Positions 41,727 through 50,059 of a stretch of 64,000 nt of DNA are shown here, piece after piece. The stretch is from positions 1-64,000 of the forward strand of contig CAIRNJ010000042.1 in the NCBI GenBank assembly GCA_903879915.1, given 5' to 3'. Position numbers and translations under genes: made by a program. The DNA is from an uncultured Elusimicrobia bacterium (GTDB taxonomy: Bacteria; Elusimicrobiota; Elusimicrobia; Elusimicrobiales; UBA9959). Numbering within the stretch: position 1 is the stretch's first letter; each line of letters opens with the position of its first letter. The notes under the pieces were generated by a model. The model was not told the DNA's origin, did no database searches, and saw nothing but the letters and a program-made list of their open reading frames with translations.

Positions 41727-41768
41727 CGCGCCGCCGCGGCGGGCCCGGACAGCGCCCGTACGGATAGT

Positions 41769-42500
41769 TTATTTCTTCCCGGGGGTCAGCACCCAGTCTA
41801 TTATTTCCGCCGTAAGCCCCGAGCCCTTGAACATGTTCACGCCGTGCCCGCTGCGGCCGGCTTTAAAGACCGCGGGCAGGCCCTGCCTGGCCGCGGCTAC
41901 GGCCAGGTAATTGCCGCTTTGCCAGGCGTAGCCGTCGTCTTCGGCGGCCGCGATAAAAATGCGCGGCGGCCGCGCGGCGGCAAAATAAGGTTCGGTCTTC
42001 ACGCCGTGGTATTCCACGCCGGGCGAAAGCAGCACCAGCGCGGCCGGCTTTATGGCGCCCTCAGCGGCCGCTTTAGCGGAAAGGTTCGCGCCTATACTGG
42101 CGCCGCAGAACACCATTTTCGCGGCCGGGACCTTTTTTTTCAGCAGCCAGGCGGCGGCCGCTTCTATGTCCCCGGAGGCGGCGTTCCACTCAGCGTCGGA
42201 AAAAGCACGGTAAGAGACCTCTTTGCCGGCGCAGCCGCGGCTGCCGCCGTGGCCGCGCATGTCGAGCGCCAGGTAGCCCAGCCCGCGCTTTTTCAGCGCG
42301 GCGTGCAAAGGTTCCCATTCGTTCCTGTCCGAGCCCAGGCCGTGCGTGTTTATGAAAACGTAAGAGCCCCTGGCCGGGGCCAGGTAGAAGGCCTCGATAG
42401 AGCAGCCGTCGGTGGTTTCGAAACGCACGGTGCTCTGTCCGGCCCCCGCGTCCGCGCAGGGCAGCAGCGCCAGCGCCGCCGCAAATATTAACTCGCGCAT
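41769..42500 (-). CDS. Exported alpha/beta hydrolase
   Basis: 243 residues with a signal peptide ending near ADAGAG. It has the alpha/beta hydrolase oxyanion segment INTHGLGSDRNEW, nucleophile elbow GASIG and a late YAWQSGNY...GHGVNMF stretch that carries the catalytic His. BAAT/dienelactone-type in overall order. Substrate unknown. Its start abuts the stop of the OPA transporter gene, so the two form one transcript. Confidence 0.78.
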   Translation of the reverse strand: MRELIFAAALALLPCADAGAGQSTVRFETTDGCSIEAFYLAPARGSYVFINTHGLGSDRNEWEPLHAALKKRGLGYLALDMRGHGGSRGCAGKEVSYRAFSDAEWNAASGDIEAAAAWLLKKKVPAAKMVFCGASIGANLSAKAAAEGAIKPAALVLLSPGVEYHGVKTEPYFAAARPPRIFIAAAEDDGYAWQSGNYLAVAAARQGLPAVFKAGRSGHGVNMFKGSGLTAEIIDWVLTPGKK

Positions 42501-43874
42501 TTATCTGTCCTCCTTGTGGTGCACGTTCCAGGTAAGGGCGAACAGGACCACCGAGATAACGCAGGCCGCCAGCAGCAGTTCGAAGCCGCCGTCCCAGCCC
42601 CAGCGGTCCACTATCCGGCCCAGGCCCAGTTCGGCTATGACCGCGCCGAAAACGTAGCCGAAGAAGCCGGTGAAGCCCGCGGCCGTGCCGGCCGCTTTCT
42701 TGGGCGCCAGGTCCACGGCGCTGACGCCTATCAGCATGACCGGCCCGTAGATAAGGAACCCGATGGCGAACAGCGCCATGGAGTCCACCAGGAAATGCCC
42801 GGCGGGGTTCTTCCAGTAGATCCACACGGCTATGGTCACCAGCACCATGAAAATACACGACACCGGGCTCCTGCGCCCGCCGAACACTTTATCCGACAGC
42901 CAGCCCGCCAGCAGCGTGCCCGGGATGCCGGCCACCTCGTAAAGGAAGAACAGCCAGCGCGAGGTGTCGGCGGGGCAGGCTTTCGCCGCGGTAAGGTACG
43001 TCGGGGCCCAGTTCAGCACGCCGTAGCGCACCACGTAGATGAAGATATTGGCGATGGCGATTATCCACAGCGGCTTATTCTTCAGCACGTAGGTGACGAA
43101 GATCTCTTTCGCGCTGAGCTCCCGCTCGGGGTCGTCCACGCCGGTGGCGGGGTGGTCGTTCTTGTAATCCTCTATGGACGGCAGGCCGCAGCTCTGCGGC
43201 GTGTCGCGCAGGAAGACAAGCAGCAGCACGCCCATTATTATGGCGAGCACCGCGGGCACGTAGAAAATTATATGGAAAGTGAGCCCCGAGCTCAGGGCCG
43301 CGCCGGCGGCCAGTATCGCTGCCAGCGCCAGCGCGCCGTTGACCACCGCGCCCACCAGCCCGCCGCCCAGGTTATGCGCCAGGTTCCAGGTGGCGAAGAT
43401 GGTGCCGCGCTCGTGGTCAGAGAACCAGTGCGTGAGCGTGCGCGCGCACGGGGGCCAGCCCATGCCCTGCGCCCAGCCGTTGGCGAACCAGAGTATGAAC
43501 ATCATCCCCACCGAGCCGGCGAATGAGGGAAATATCAGGTTTATGACTCCGGACAACAGCAGGCCGGTGGCCATGAAATAGCGCGGGTTGGAGCGGTCCG
43601 ACACGTTGCCCTTTATGAACTTGCTCAGGCCGTAGGAGATGGCCAGCGCCGTGGCTATCAGGCCCACGTCGCCCTTGCTCATGCCGTAGTCCTTTATCAG
43701 GTAGGGCTTGGCCAGCGAGAAGCTGTTCCTGACGAAGTAAAAGAAGGTGTAGCCGGCGAAGATGGAGAGCATCATCCGCCAGCGCATGCGCGTGTAAGCG
43801 GCCGCAACGCGTTCGGCGGGCAAAGGCTCCGTAAAAGGCGCCGGCTTATAGATCCCGAACAGTTTTTTAAACAT
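42501..43874 (-). CDS. OPA-family organophosphate:phosphate antiporter
   Basis: 457-residue MFS protein of the GlpT/UhpT/PgtP class with about twelve helices. Family-typical stretches are FFYFVRNSFSLAKPYL, GLSKFIKGNVSDRSNPRYFMATGL and NGWAQGMGWPPCARTLTHWF; the Arg/Lys in helix 1 and 7 binds phosphate. It likely imports glycerol-3-phosphate, hexose phosphate or phosphoglycerate in exchange for phosphate. The exact substrate cannot be set. The start has a GGGGA Shine-Dalgarno. Confidence 0.9.
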   Translation of the reverse strand: MFKKLFGIYKPAPFTEPLPAERVAAAYTRMRWRMMLSIFAGYTFFYFVRNSFSLAKPYLIKDYGMSKGDVGLIATALAISYGLSKFIKGNVSDRSNPRYFMATGLLLSGVINLIFPSFAGSVGMMFILWFANGWAQGMGWPPCARTLTHWFSDHERGTIFATWNLAHNLGGGLVGAVVNGALALAAILAAGAALSSGLTFHIIFYVPAVLAIIMGVLLLVFLRDTPQSCGLPSIEDYKNDHPATGVDDPERELSAKEIFVTYVLKNKPLWIIAIANIFIYVVRYGVLNWAPTYLTAAKACPADTSRWLFFLYEVAGIPGTLLAGWLSDKVFGGRRSPVSCIFMVLVTIAVWIYWKNPAGHFLVDSMALFAIGFLIYGPVMLIGVSAVDLAPKKAAGTAAGFTGFFGYVFGAVIAELGLGRIVDRWGWDGGFELLLAACVISVVLFALTWNVHHKEDR

Positions 43875-43883
43875 AGTTCCCCT

Positions 43884-45170
43884 TTATCCCTGCCGGCAGG
43901 CCGCGTCTTTTTCTTCTTTCCCGCCGAAAGACAGCGCCAGGTTCATCACTACCGCGAACACCGTGCCGAAAGCTATGCCCGCTATGTTCACCGTGCCCAG
44001 CGTGAAGCCTTTCACGCCCAGGCCGGTGGCGAGTATGATGGAGGAGCCGGCCACTATCAGGTTCCTGTGCTCGCAGAAATCCACTTTGGCGTCCAGCCAG
44101 ATCTTTATGCCCATCATGGCTATCAGGCCGTAAAGTATCACTGTGACGCCGCCCAGCACCGGGTTGGGGATGGACTGGATGACGGCGCCGAACTTGGGGC
44201 ACAGCCCCAGCAGCAGCGCTATGCAGGCCGCGGCTATGAAATTGTAGACGCTGAACACGCGGGTGATGGCCATCACGCCCATGTTCTCGGCGTAGGTGGT
44301 CTGCGGCGTGCCGCCGCCCATGGCCGACACGAAGCTGGCCGCGGCGTCGCCCAGGTAGGCGCGGCCCAGGTGGGGGTTCATGTCGCGCTGCATGTAGCCG
44401 CCTATGGCCTCCAGGTGGCCTTTGTTCTCGGCCACCAGTACCACGAACACCGGCGCTATCACCAGCAGCGCCTCGAAACTGAAGGCGGGCGTGATGAAAG
44501 GCGGCAGGCCCAGCCAGGCGGCGTTCTTTATGGCCTCGATGTGCGCCGGATCGATGATGCCCAGCGCCAGCGACAGCACGTAGCCGCACACCACGCCGGT
44601 GAGTATGGGCAGCAGGCGCATAAAACCTTTCAGGTAAAGCGAGACCGCGGCGGCCACGGCGAACGTCACAACGGCTACCAGCAGCAGCACGGCGTCCGCA
44701 GAGGTAGCCAGGCGGAAATACGAGTTCAGGAAATTGGAGACCGCCGAGGAGGAAAGGTTAAGGCCGATGATGGCCACCACCGCGCCCGTTACCAGCGGCG
44801 GCATCAGGCGGTCTATCCATTTCGAGCCGTATTTGAGCGTGGCCGCGCCGGCAAGGGCGTACAGCACGGCCGCGCCGGCTATGCCGCACAGCGCGAAAGG
44901 GATCTTCTCGGCGGCGCCTCCGGTCACGGCCAGCACGGGGCCGATGAAGGCGAACGAGGAGCCCAGGTAGCTGGGCACCTTGGCGCGCGTTATAAGGATG
45001 AACAGCAGCGTGCCCACGCCGGAGAAAAAGATGGCGGTCTGGGGATTGAAGCCCATCAGGATGGGCGCCAGCACCGTGGCGCCGAACATGGCCACCACGT
45101 GCTGCATGCCCATGGGGATAAGGCGGGCCAGCGGCAGCTTGTCTTCGGGGTAGTAAATTTTGTTTTCCAT
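43884..45170 (-). CDS. uraA: Uracil permease (NCS2 family, UraA-like)
   Basis: 428 residues with fourteen-helix NCS2 pattern. Helix 3 region ITRAKVPSYLGSSFAFIGP and the QTTYAENMGVMAITRV signature of uracil/xanthine permeases are present. Wording of the helix-1 region (GMQHVVAMFGATVLAP) is closest to UraA. Takes up uracil with protons. It has no Shine-Dalgarno; a minus-strand TATTAT (45181-45186) lies 16 bases before the ATG. Divergent from the PilZ gene. Confidence 0.9.
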   Translation of the reverse strand: MENKIYYPEDKLPLARLIPMGMQHVVAMFGATVLAPILMGFNPQTAIFFSGVGTLLFILITRAKVPSYLGSSFAFIGPVLAVTGGAAEKIPFALCGIAGAAVLYALAGAATLKYGSKWIDRLMPPLVTGAVVAIIGLNLSSSAVSNFLNSYFRLATSADAVLLLVAVVTFAVAAAVSLYLKGFMRLLPILTGVVCGYVLSLALGIIDPAHIEAIKNAAWLGLPPFITPAFSFEALLVIAPVFVVLVAENKGHLEAIGGYMQRDMNPHLGRAYLGDAAASFVSAMGGGTPQTTYAENMGVMAITRVFSVYNFIAAACIALLLGLCPKFGAVIQSIPNPVLGGVTVILYGLIAMMGIKIWLDAKVDFCEHRNLIVAGSSIILATGLGVKGFTLGTVNIAGIAFGTVFAVVMNLALSFGGKEEKDAACRQG

Positions 45171-45180
45171 AATTTATGGA

Positions 45181-45199
45181 ATAATAATACAATTTTAAT
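45181..45199. promoter_or_regulatory. Divergent -10 elements for uraA and the PilZ gene
   Basis: TACAAT (45188-45193, +) puts the predicted start exactly on the A of the PilZ ATG at 45200. TATTAT (45181-45186, -) lies 16 bases before the permease ATG at 45170. Both starts lack Shine-Dalgarno sites, and only 29 bp separate the two start codons. Confidence 0.45.
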
Positions 45200-45517
45200 A
45201 TGAGAGGCAACGACCAGCGCGGCGCACGGCGCGACCGGCACGATTCCGTGGTGGAGTTCTTCAGCGCGGCCGGAAAGCTTTTAGGCTCCGGGCGGCTGGT
45301 GGATTTTTCCAGCACCGGCGCTTCATTTTCTTCCGCTTATGTGATGGCGCCGGGCGGCAGGCTCAAGCTGCGCGTCCGGCTGCTGGAAAAGGGCGTGCTG
45401 GATATCTCGGCGAAGATAGTCTGGGCCAGGAAGGAAGGCGCCGGCCGCCTTTACGGAGTGCAGTTCGATTCCGTGAACAAAGTGGGTTCCGGCGGGCAGT
45501 TAAGAAAGCTTTTCTGA
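45200..45517 (+). CDS. PilZ-domain protein
   Basis: 105 residues, one PilZ domain. The c-di-GMP binding signature is RRDRH near residue 10 and DFSSTGASF around residue 36, and VQFDSV ends the barrel. It should bind cyclic di-GMP and act through protein contacts. No diguanylate cyclase is in the window. Its last 18 bp overlap the 3' end of the convergent GGQ gene. Confidence 0.85.
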   Translation: MRGNDQRGARRDRHDSVVEFFSAAGKLLGSGRLVDFSSTGASFSSAYVMAPGGRLKLRVRLLEKGVLDISAKIVWARKEGAGRLYGVQFDSVNKVGSGGQLRKLF

Positions 45518-45889
45518 CGGGCCTGCGTCTTTCAGTCTGTTGCGCTTCCCGGCGCTGCGCGCTTTCCTGCGGCGTATTTTTTCAATTTCTTTCAGCCGTT
45601 CGGAGGTCTCAGGCGAGATCCTGACCTCTATCTCGTCCACCAGCTCGCGCAGGGCCAGGAAGCGGTTAAGAGAGCGCTTCCGTTCGCGCTGGCAGCGCAC
45701 CACCAGGCCCAGGGCGGGGTAGCGCAGCTGCACGGCGTTGGAGGTTTTGTTTATCTTCTGGCCGCCGTTGCCGGAGCCGCGGATGAACTGCTCGTCCACC
45801 AGCCGCAGGTCCAGGCCCAGCCGCGCGATGCGCGCCTTCAGCGCCTCCACCTTGGCCGGCGTGATCTCGGAGAATTCGTTGAAATTCAT
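45500..45889 (-). CDS. Release-factor-like GGQ protein
   Basis: 129 residues with GGQ at residues 42-44 (IRGSGNGGQKINKTSNAV), an RF-type N-terminal helix, and a Lys/Arg-rich helical tail (KEIEKIRRRKARSAGKRNRL). It lacks the RF codon-recognition domains. This is the class of bacterial RF-homology proteins related to mitochondrial MTRFR and PrfH, involved in ribosome rescue. It differs from the ArfB-like protein at 41322. The ATG at 45889 lacks a Shine-Dalgarno and lies seven bases from a perfect palindrome. An extended start at 45925 would run into the palindrome and is rejected. Confidence 0.85.
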   Translation of the reverse strand: MNFNEFSEITPAKVEALKARIARLGLDLRLVDEQFIRGSGNGGQKINKTSNAVQLRYPALGLVVRCQRERKRSLNRFLALRELVDEIEVRISPETSERLKEIEKIRRRKARSAGKRNRLKDAGPSEKLS

Positions 45890-45895
45890 ATTAAT

Positions 45896-45945
45896 TAAAG
45901 TGACACACAACTTAATTGCCAGCAATTAAGTTGTGTGTCACTTTA
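45896..45945. repeat. Perfect 23-bp palindrome with 4-base loop
   Basis: Positions 45896-45918 pair perfectly with 45923-45945 around the loop CCAG. The stem includes AGTGACACACAACTTAATTG. It separates the end of rel from the start of the GGQ gene, both on the minus strand. The stem shares 17 of 20 bases with the left arm at 31611. Not followed by a strong T-run, so terminator function is uncertain; a mobile REP or MITE-like palindrome is more likely. Confidence 0.75.
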
Positions 45946-45947
45946 TT

Positions 45948-47390
45948 TCAGTCCTGCAGCTGGCCGTGCTCGCGGAGATATTTGCGGATGTGGCTGCGCG
46001 CGCCGGCGGTCTTGACTATGCCCAGCCAGTCCTTCTTGGGCGCCGAGCTTCTGCGGGTGATGATCTCGCACAGGTCGCCGCTCTTCAGCGGGTGGTCCAG
46101 CCGGGACATCTTGTTATTCACCTTGGCGCCGATGCAGGTGTTGCCGATGTCCGTGTGGATCATGTAGGCGAAATCCAGCGGGGTGGCGCCCTCGGGCAGC
46201 GGCTTCACCTCGCCTTTCGGCGTGAAAATAAAGATCTGGTCCAGCTCCAGGTCCGTCTTGAAACTTTCTATGAACTCGCGCGGGCTCGAAAGGTCCTGCA
46301 GCCACTCCATCCACTGCCGCAGCCAGTTGAGCTTCTCGTCGAGGTGGCGGTCGGCGCCCTTGTCGCCCATCTTATAGCGCCAGTGCGCCGCGATGCCGTA
46401 CTCCGAGGTGCGGTGCATGTCCTCGGTGCGGATCTGTATCTCTATTATTTCGCCGGAGGCCGCCATCACGCTGGTGTGCAGGCTCTGGTAAAGGTTCATC
46501 TTGGGCACGGCGATATAGTCGGTGAACGAGCCGGCCACCGGCTTGAACACGGAGTGCACCGTGCCCAGCAGCGCGTAGCAGTTCACTATGGAGTCCGTGA
46601 TGATGCGCACGCCCAGCGCGTCCTGGATCTCCTCGAACGGCTTTTCCTGGCGCAGCATCTTGCGGTAGATGGAGTAAAGGTTCTTCGCGCGGGACAGCAC
46701 GCGGTGCGGTATCTGCGTGCCGCCCAGGTGCGTTTCCACCGCCAGCTTGAAATCCTGCAGCAGCTTCTCCCGCATGGCGTAGCGCAGCTGCACCTTGGTC
46801 AGCAGGCTCTGGTACTCGTCGGGAAACAGGTATTTGAAGGAAAGGTCCTCCAACTCCGATTTCAGCTGGAAGATGCCCAGCCGCTGGGCCAGCGGCGCGT
46901 AGAGGGAAATGGTCTCGTGGCTGATCTCAAGCTGCTTCTCCCGGGGCAGGAAGTTCAGCGTGCGCATGTTGTGCAGGCGGTCGGCCAGTTTGATGACGAT
47001 AACGCGGATGTCCTTGGCCGTGGCCAGGATCATCTTGCGCCAGTTCTCGGCCTGCGCCTCGTCGCGCGAGGAGAACCGCAGGGTCTCTATCTTGGTCACG
47101 CCGGTCACCAGGTTGAGGATCTCACTACCGAACTCCTTGCCGAACGTTTCCGGGGAGATCTTGGTGTCCTCCAGCACGTCGTGCAGCAGGCCGGCCGCCA
47201 CCGTTTCCTGGTCCATTTTGTAATCCACGAGTATTTCGGCGACGGCCGCGCAGTGCACGAAATACATCTCGCCGGAGGCGCGGTGCTGCTCGTTATGGGC
47301 TTCGCTGGAATAGCTCCAGGCGTATTCCAGCACGGTGGTGTCCTGCGCGGAGTATTCTTTGAATTTTTTCAGCAGTTCTTCGAGTTCCAT
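45948..47390 (-). CDS. rel: Short RelA/SpoT homologue (HD-synthetase-TGS)
   Basis: 480 residues. An N-terminal HD hydrolase domain has a conserved His in HCAAVAEILVDY and LLHDVLEDT. The synthetase domain (about 235-350) has SRAKNLYSIYRKM, ALGVRIITDS, YQSLHTSV and IEIQIRTEDMH. A TGS domain follows (about 395-455). The helical, zinc-finger and ACT domains of normal 700-750-residue Rel are missing. Hydrolase motifs are intact, so it may be bifunctional, with altered ribosome regulation. The ATG at 47390 has GGAG eight bases upstream. Confidence 0.9.
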   Translation of the reverse strand: MELEELLKKFKEYSAQDTTVLEYAWSYSSEAHNEQHRASGEMYFVHCAAVAEILVDYKMDQETVAAGLLHDVLEDTKISPETFGKEFGSEILNLVTGVTKIETLRFSSRDEAQAENWRKMILATAKDIRVIVIKLADRLHNMRTLNFLPREKQLEISHETISLYAPLAQRLGIFQLKSELEDLSFKYLFPDEYQSLLTKVQLRYAMREKLLQDFKLAVETHLGGTQIPHRVLSRAKNLYSIYRKMLRQEKPFEEIQDALGVRIITDSIVNCYALLGTVHSVFKPVAGSFTDYIAVPKMNLYQSLHTSVMAASGEIIEIQIRTEDMHRTSEYGIAAHWRYKMGDKGADRHLDEKLNWLRQWMEWLQDLSSPREFIESFKTDLELDQIFIFTPKGEVKPLPEGATPLDFAYMIHTDIGNTCIGAKVNNKMSRLDHPLKSGDLCEIITRRSSAPKKDWLGIVKTAGARSHIRKYLREHGQLQD

Positions 47391-47392
47391 GA

Positions 47393-48118
47393 TCAAGCTC
47401 CAAGCCGGTGTATCAGCCAGACCGTAGCGAAGCCCAGCGGGAAGATGACCGGGGTAAGGCGGTCGTAGGTTTTGTGCAGCCGGGGCAGGATATCCGCCAT
47501 GGCTATGTAAAGGAAAGAGCCGCCGCTAAGGCCCAGCGCGAAAGCTTCCGCGCCGGGGGGGATGCCTTTCAGGATGGGCGCGGCCAGCAGCGCGCCGAGC
47601 GGCGTGGCGGTGGCCAGGCACAGGCTGAACAGCAGGGCCGCGCGGCGGCTTTTCCCGGCGTGCAGCAGCAGCGAGACCAGCGTTATGCCGTCGGCGAACT
47701 TGTGCAGCACCACGCCCAGCGCCACGTTCAGGCCGGCCACCGTGCCGGGCGCGAAGCCGACCGCTATGTTGAACCCGTCCAGCAGCGAATGCAGGCCCAT
47801 CGCGGCGAACGCAGCCACGCCCAGGTGATGCACTTCCACTTCGCAATCCTCCATGAACTCGTTCGAGGAGCTGTGCGCCGCGAAGGTCTCCAGCGTGAAA
47901 AGGAAGAAAAGGGCGAACAGGGCGCCGCAGGACAGCTCCGGGGCGCTGAGGAGGATGCCGGCGGGCAGGATGTCCATAAGGGCGGCCGCGGCCAGCACGC
48001 CGGCCGCGTACGCCAGGGCGCGGCCCAGGAAAGTTTTGCTGAAGCCGCCGAAATGCAGCACGGCCGCGGCGCCGGCCAGCGTGAAGATCACCGCGAGGAT
48101 GCTGAAAATTATGACCAT
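47393..48118 (-). CDS. ZIP-family divalent metal transporter
   Basis: 241 residues, about eight helices. The two ZIP metal-site helices are recognisable: HSLLDGFNIAVGF and HKFADGITLVSLLL. A polar, acidic loop with His (CEVEVHHL) lies between helices 3 and 4. It probably imports zinc or iron. Its stop lies two bases before the rel start, so the two are coupled. Confidence 0.88.
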   Translation of the reverse strand: MVIIFSILAVIFTLAGAAAVLHFGGFSKTFLGRALAYAAGVLAAAALMDILPAGILLSAPELSCGALFALFFLFTLETFAAHSSSNEFMEDCEVEVHHLGVAAFAAMGLHSLLDGFNIAVGFAPGTVAGLNVALGVVLHKFADGITLVSLLLHAGKSRRAALLFSLCLATATPLGALLAAPILKGIPPGAEAFALGLSGGSFLYIAMADILPRLHKTYDRLTPVIFPLGFATVWLIHRLGA

Positions 48119-48139
48119 AGAAATCTTCGGCGCGCCGCC

Positions 48140-48268
48140 GGCCGCGCGACGGCAGGGTTATCAAAAACGGCGTCGCGCACACCGTGCGCGCGCCTCCCGC
48201 TCTCAGGCTCGGCGCTGCGCAATCCTCGCCTTCCGAGAGGGTTTTGCTAACCCTGTTGCCGCGCGGCC
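48140..48268. repeat. 27-bp imperfect inverted repeat enclosing 75 bp
   Basis: Arms 48140-48166 and 48242-48268 match at 23 of 27 positions, beginning GGCCGCGCG and ending CAAAA. The interior has a further hairpin around GCGCAC/GTGCGC. It fills the gap between msbA and the ZIP gene, both on the minus strand. It could be a MITE-like element or a structured transcript end. No coding potential is seen. Confidence 0.6.
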
Positions 48269-48278
48269 TGCTGGTCTC

Positions 48279-50051
48279 TTAGCTCTGCGCCTCGTAGAGC
48301 CCCTTGTAAATGCCGCCCAGGGCCAGCAGCTGCTCGTGCGTGCCGGTCTCGGCCAGCTCGCCTTTCTTGAGCACGAAGATCTTGTCCGCGTTCCTGACGG
48401 TGGACAGCCGGTGCGCCACCATCACCACGGTGCGCCCGCCCAGGATGCGCTCGATGGCGCCCTGCACGGCCTGCTCGCTGGCGGTGTCCAGGTTCGAGGT
48501 GGCCTCGTCCAGCAGCAGGATCTTCGGGGATTTGATGATGGCGCGCGCTATGGCCAGGCGCTGGCGCTGGCCGCCGGAAAGCTTGACGCCGCGCTCGCCG
48601 AGAACGGTGTCGTAGCCCAGCGGCATGGCGGAGATGAAGGAGTGGGCGTCGGCGGCCTTGGCGGCCTCGATGACCTCTTCCATGGAGGCGCCGGGCCGGC
48701 CGATGGTGACGTTCTTATAGACGGTGTCGTCGAAGAGGATGGTGTCCTGCGTCACCAGGCCCATGTGCGCGCGCAGGTCCGTGGTGTCCAGGTCCAGCAT
48801 GTCGTGCCCGTCCACTTCCACGCGGCCGCTGACGGGGTCGAAGAACCGCAGCAGCAGGTGGATGATGGTGGTCTTGCCGGAGCCGGAGGGCCCGACGAAC
48901 GCCGCCACTTCGCCCGGGTTGATGGTGAAGGACAGGTCGTTGAGCACCTGGGTGTCGCGCGACGGGTATTTGTAGCTCACTCCCCTGAACTCTATCTTCC
49001 CGTCCAGGTGTTCTATGTTGCGGGTGGTCGGCTTTATTATTACGGTGGGCTTCTCTTCCAGTATCTGGTAGATGCGCTCCCAGGCCGCCAGGCCCTGCTG
49101 CAGTTTGGAGTTCAGGTTGGCGATGTTCTTCAGAGGCACGTAGGCCGTAACGTAGGCCGCTATAAAGGAGAAGAACTGGGCGGTGGTCATGGTGCCGTGG
49201 AAGATGGCCCTGCCGCTCATGTAGATGATGCCTATCAGCACCAGGCCGCTGATGAATTCCATCACCGGGCCGCTCATCGCGGTGGCGCGCAGGTAGCGCA
49301 TCATCTTATTGAAGTAAGCGTCGTTGGACACCTTGAACTTGGCTATGGCCTGCTCCTCGTAGTTGAAGGCCTTCACCACGGTGATGCCCTGCAGGCTCTC
49401 CTGGAACTTGTGCGAGATCTCGCCCACTATCACGTTGCTCTCGGCCGAGGCCTTGCGCATCTTTTTGCCCAGCACGCCCAGGATGACGGCGATCAGCGGC
49501 AGCACTATCAGCGAGATCAGCGCCAGCTTCCAGTTGATGTAGAACAGCAGCCCCACGCAGGCCACCACGGTCAGCACGTCGCGGATGCCGTACAGCGGGA
49601 TGAACTGCACGGTGCTCTGCACGTTGTTGAGGTCGTTGATCACGCGGCTCATCACGTCGGAAGAGCGCTTGCGCCAATAGAACTCTATGGACAGGCGGTG
49701 GATGTGAGTGAAGAGGTCCGCGCGGATGTCCTGCACTACCCGCTGCCCCACCCAGCTCATCAGGTAGCCGTTGGTGTACTCCACGAGCATCCGCAGCAGG
49801 AACAGCCCCGGCAGGCCGATGACGATCATGTTCAGCAGGTTCATGTCCTTGTTGACGAACACGCCCTGCACGACCGGGCCGGAGATGTAGATGACGGCGT
49901 TCTTTATAATGGCCAGCACCACCATGGAAACGGCGGCCTGGCCCAGGCGGACCTTGTAAGGCTTAAGGTATTGCAGCAGCGCTTTGGCCAGTACTTTGAA
50001 CCGGGCTTTGTCGGCCGCCTTGCGCGCGTCGGGTTGTGCGGGTTGCGTCAT
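48279..50051 (-). CDS. msbA: MsbA-like lipid A/ABC exporter
   Basis: 590-residue half-transporter: six membrane helices (about 35-330), then an ATPase domain with GPSGSGKTT, signature KLSGGQRQRLAIARA, Walker B LLLDEATSNLD and HRLSTV. It flips lipid A core or another lipid. The ATG at 50051 starts the conserved protein; the open frame to 50393 lies inside lpxB and is rejected. Location directly downstream of lpxB supports the MsbA call. Confidence 0.88.
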   Translation of the reverse strand: MTQPAQPDARKAADKARFKVLAKALLQYLKPYKVRLGQAAVSMVVLAIIKNAVIYISGPVVQGVFVNKDMNLLNMIVIGLPGLFLLRMLVEYTNGYLMSWVGQRVVQDIRADLFTHIHRLSIEFYWRKRSSDVMSRVINDLNNVQSTVQFIPLYGIRDVLTVVACVGLLFYINWKLALISLIVLPLIAVILGVLGKKMRKASAESNVIVGEISHKFQESLQGITVVKAFNYEEQAIAKFKVSNDAYFNKMMRYLRATAMSGPVMEFISGLVLIGIIYMSGRAIFHGTMTTAQFFSFIAAYVTAYVPLKNIANLNSKLQQGLAAWERIYQILEEKPTVIIKPTTRNIEHLDGKIEFRGVSYKYPSRDTQVLNDLSFTINPGEVAAFVGPSGSGKTTIIHLLLRFFDPVSGRVEVDGHDMLDLDTTDLRAHMGLVTQDTILFDDTVYKNVTIGRPGASMEEVIEAAKAADAHSFISAMPLGYDTVLGERGVKLSGGQRQRLAIARAIIKSPKILLLDEATSNLDTASEQAVQGAIERILGGRTVVMVAHRLSTVRNADKIFVLKKGELAETGTHEQLLALGGIYKGLYEAQS

Positions 50052-50059
50052 GTTCGGGG

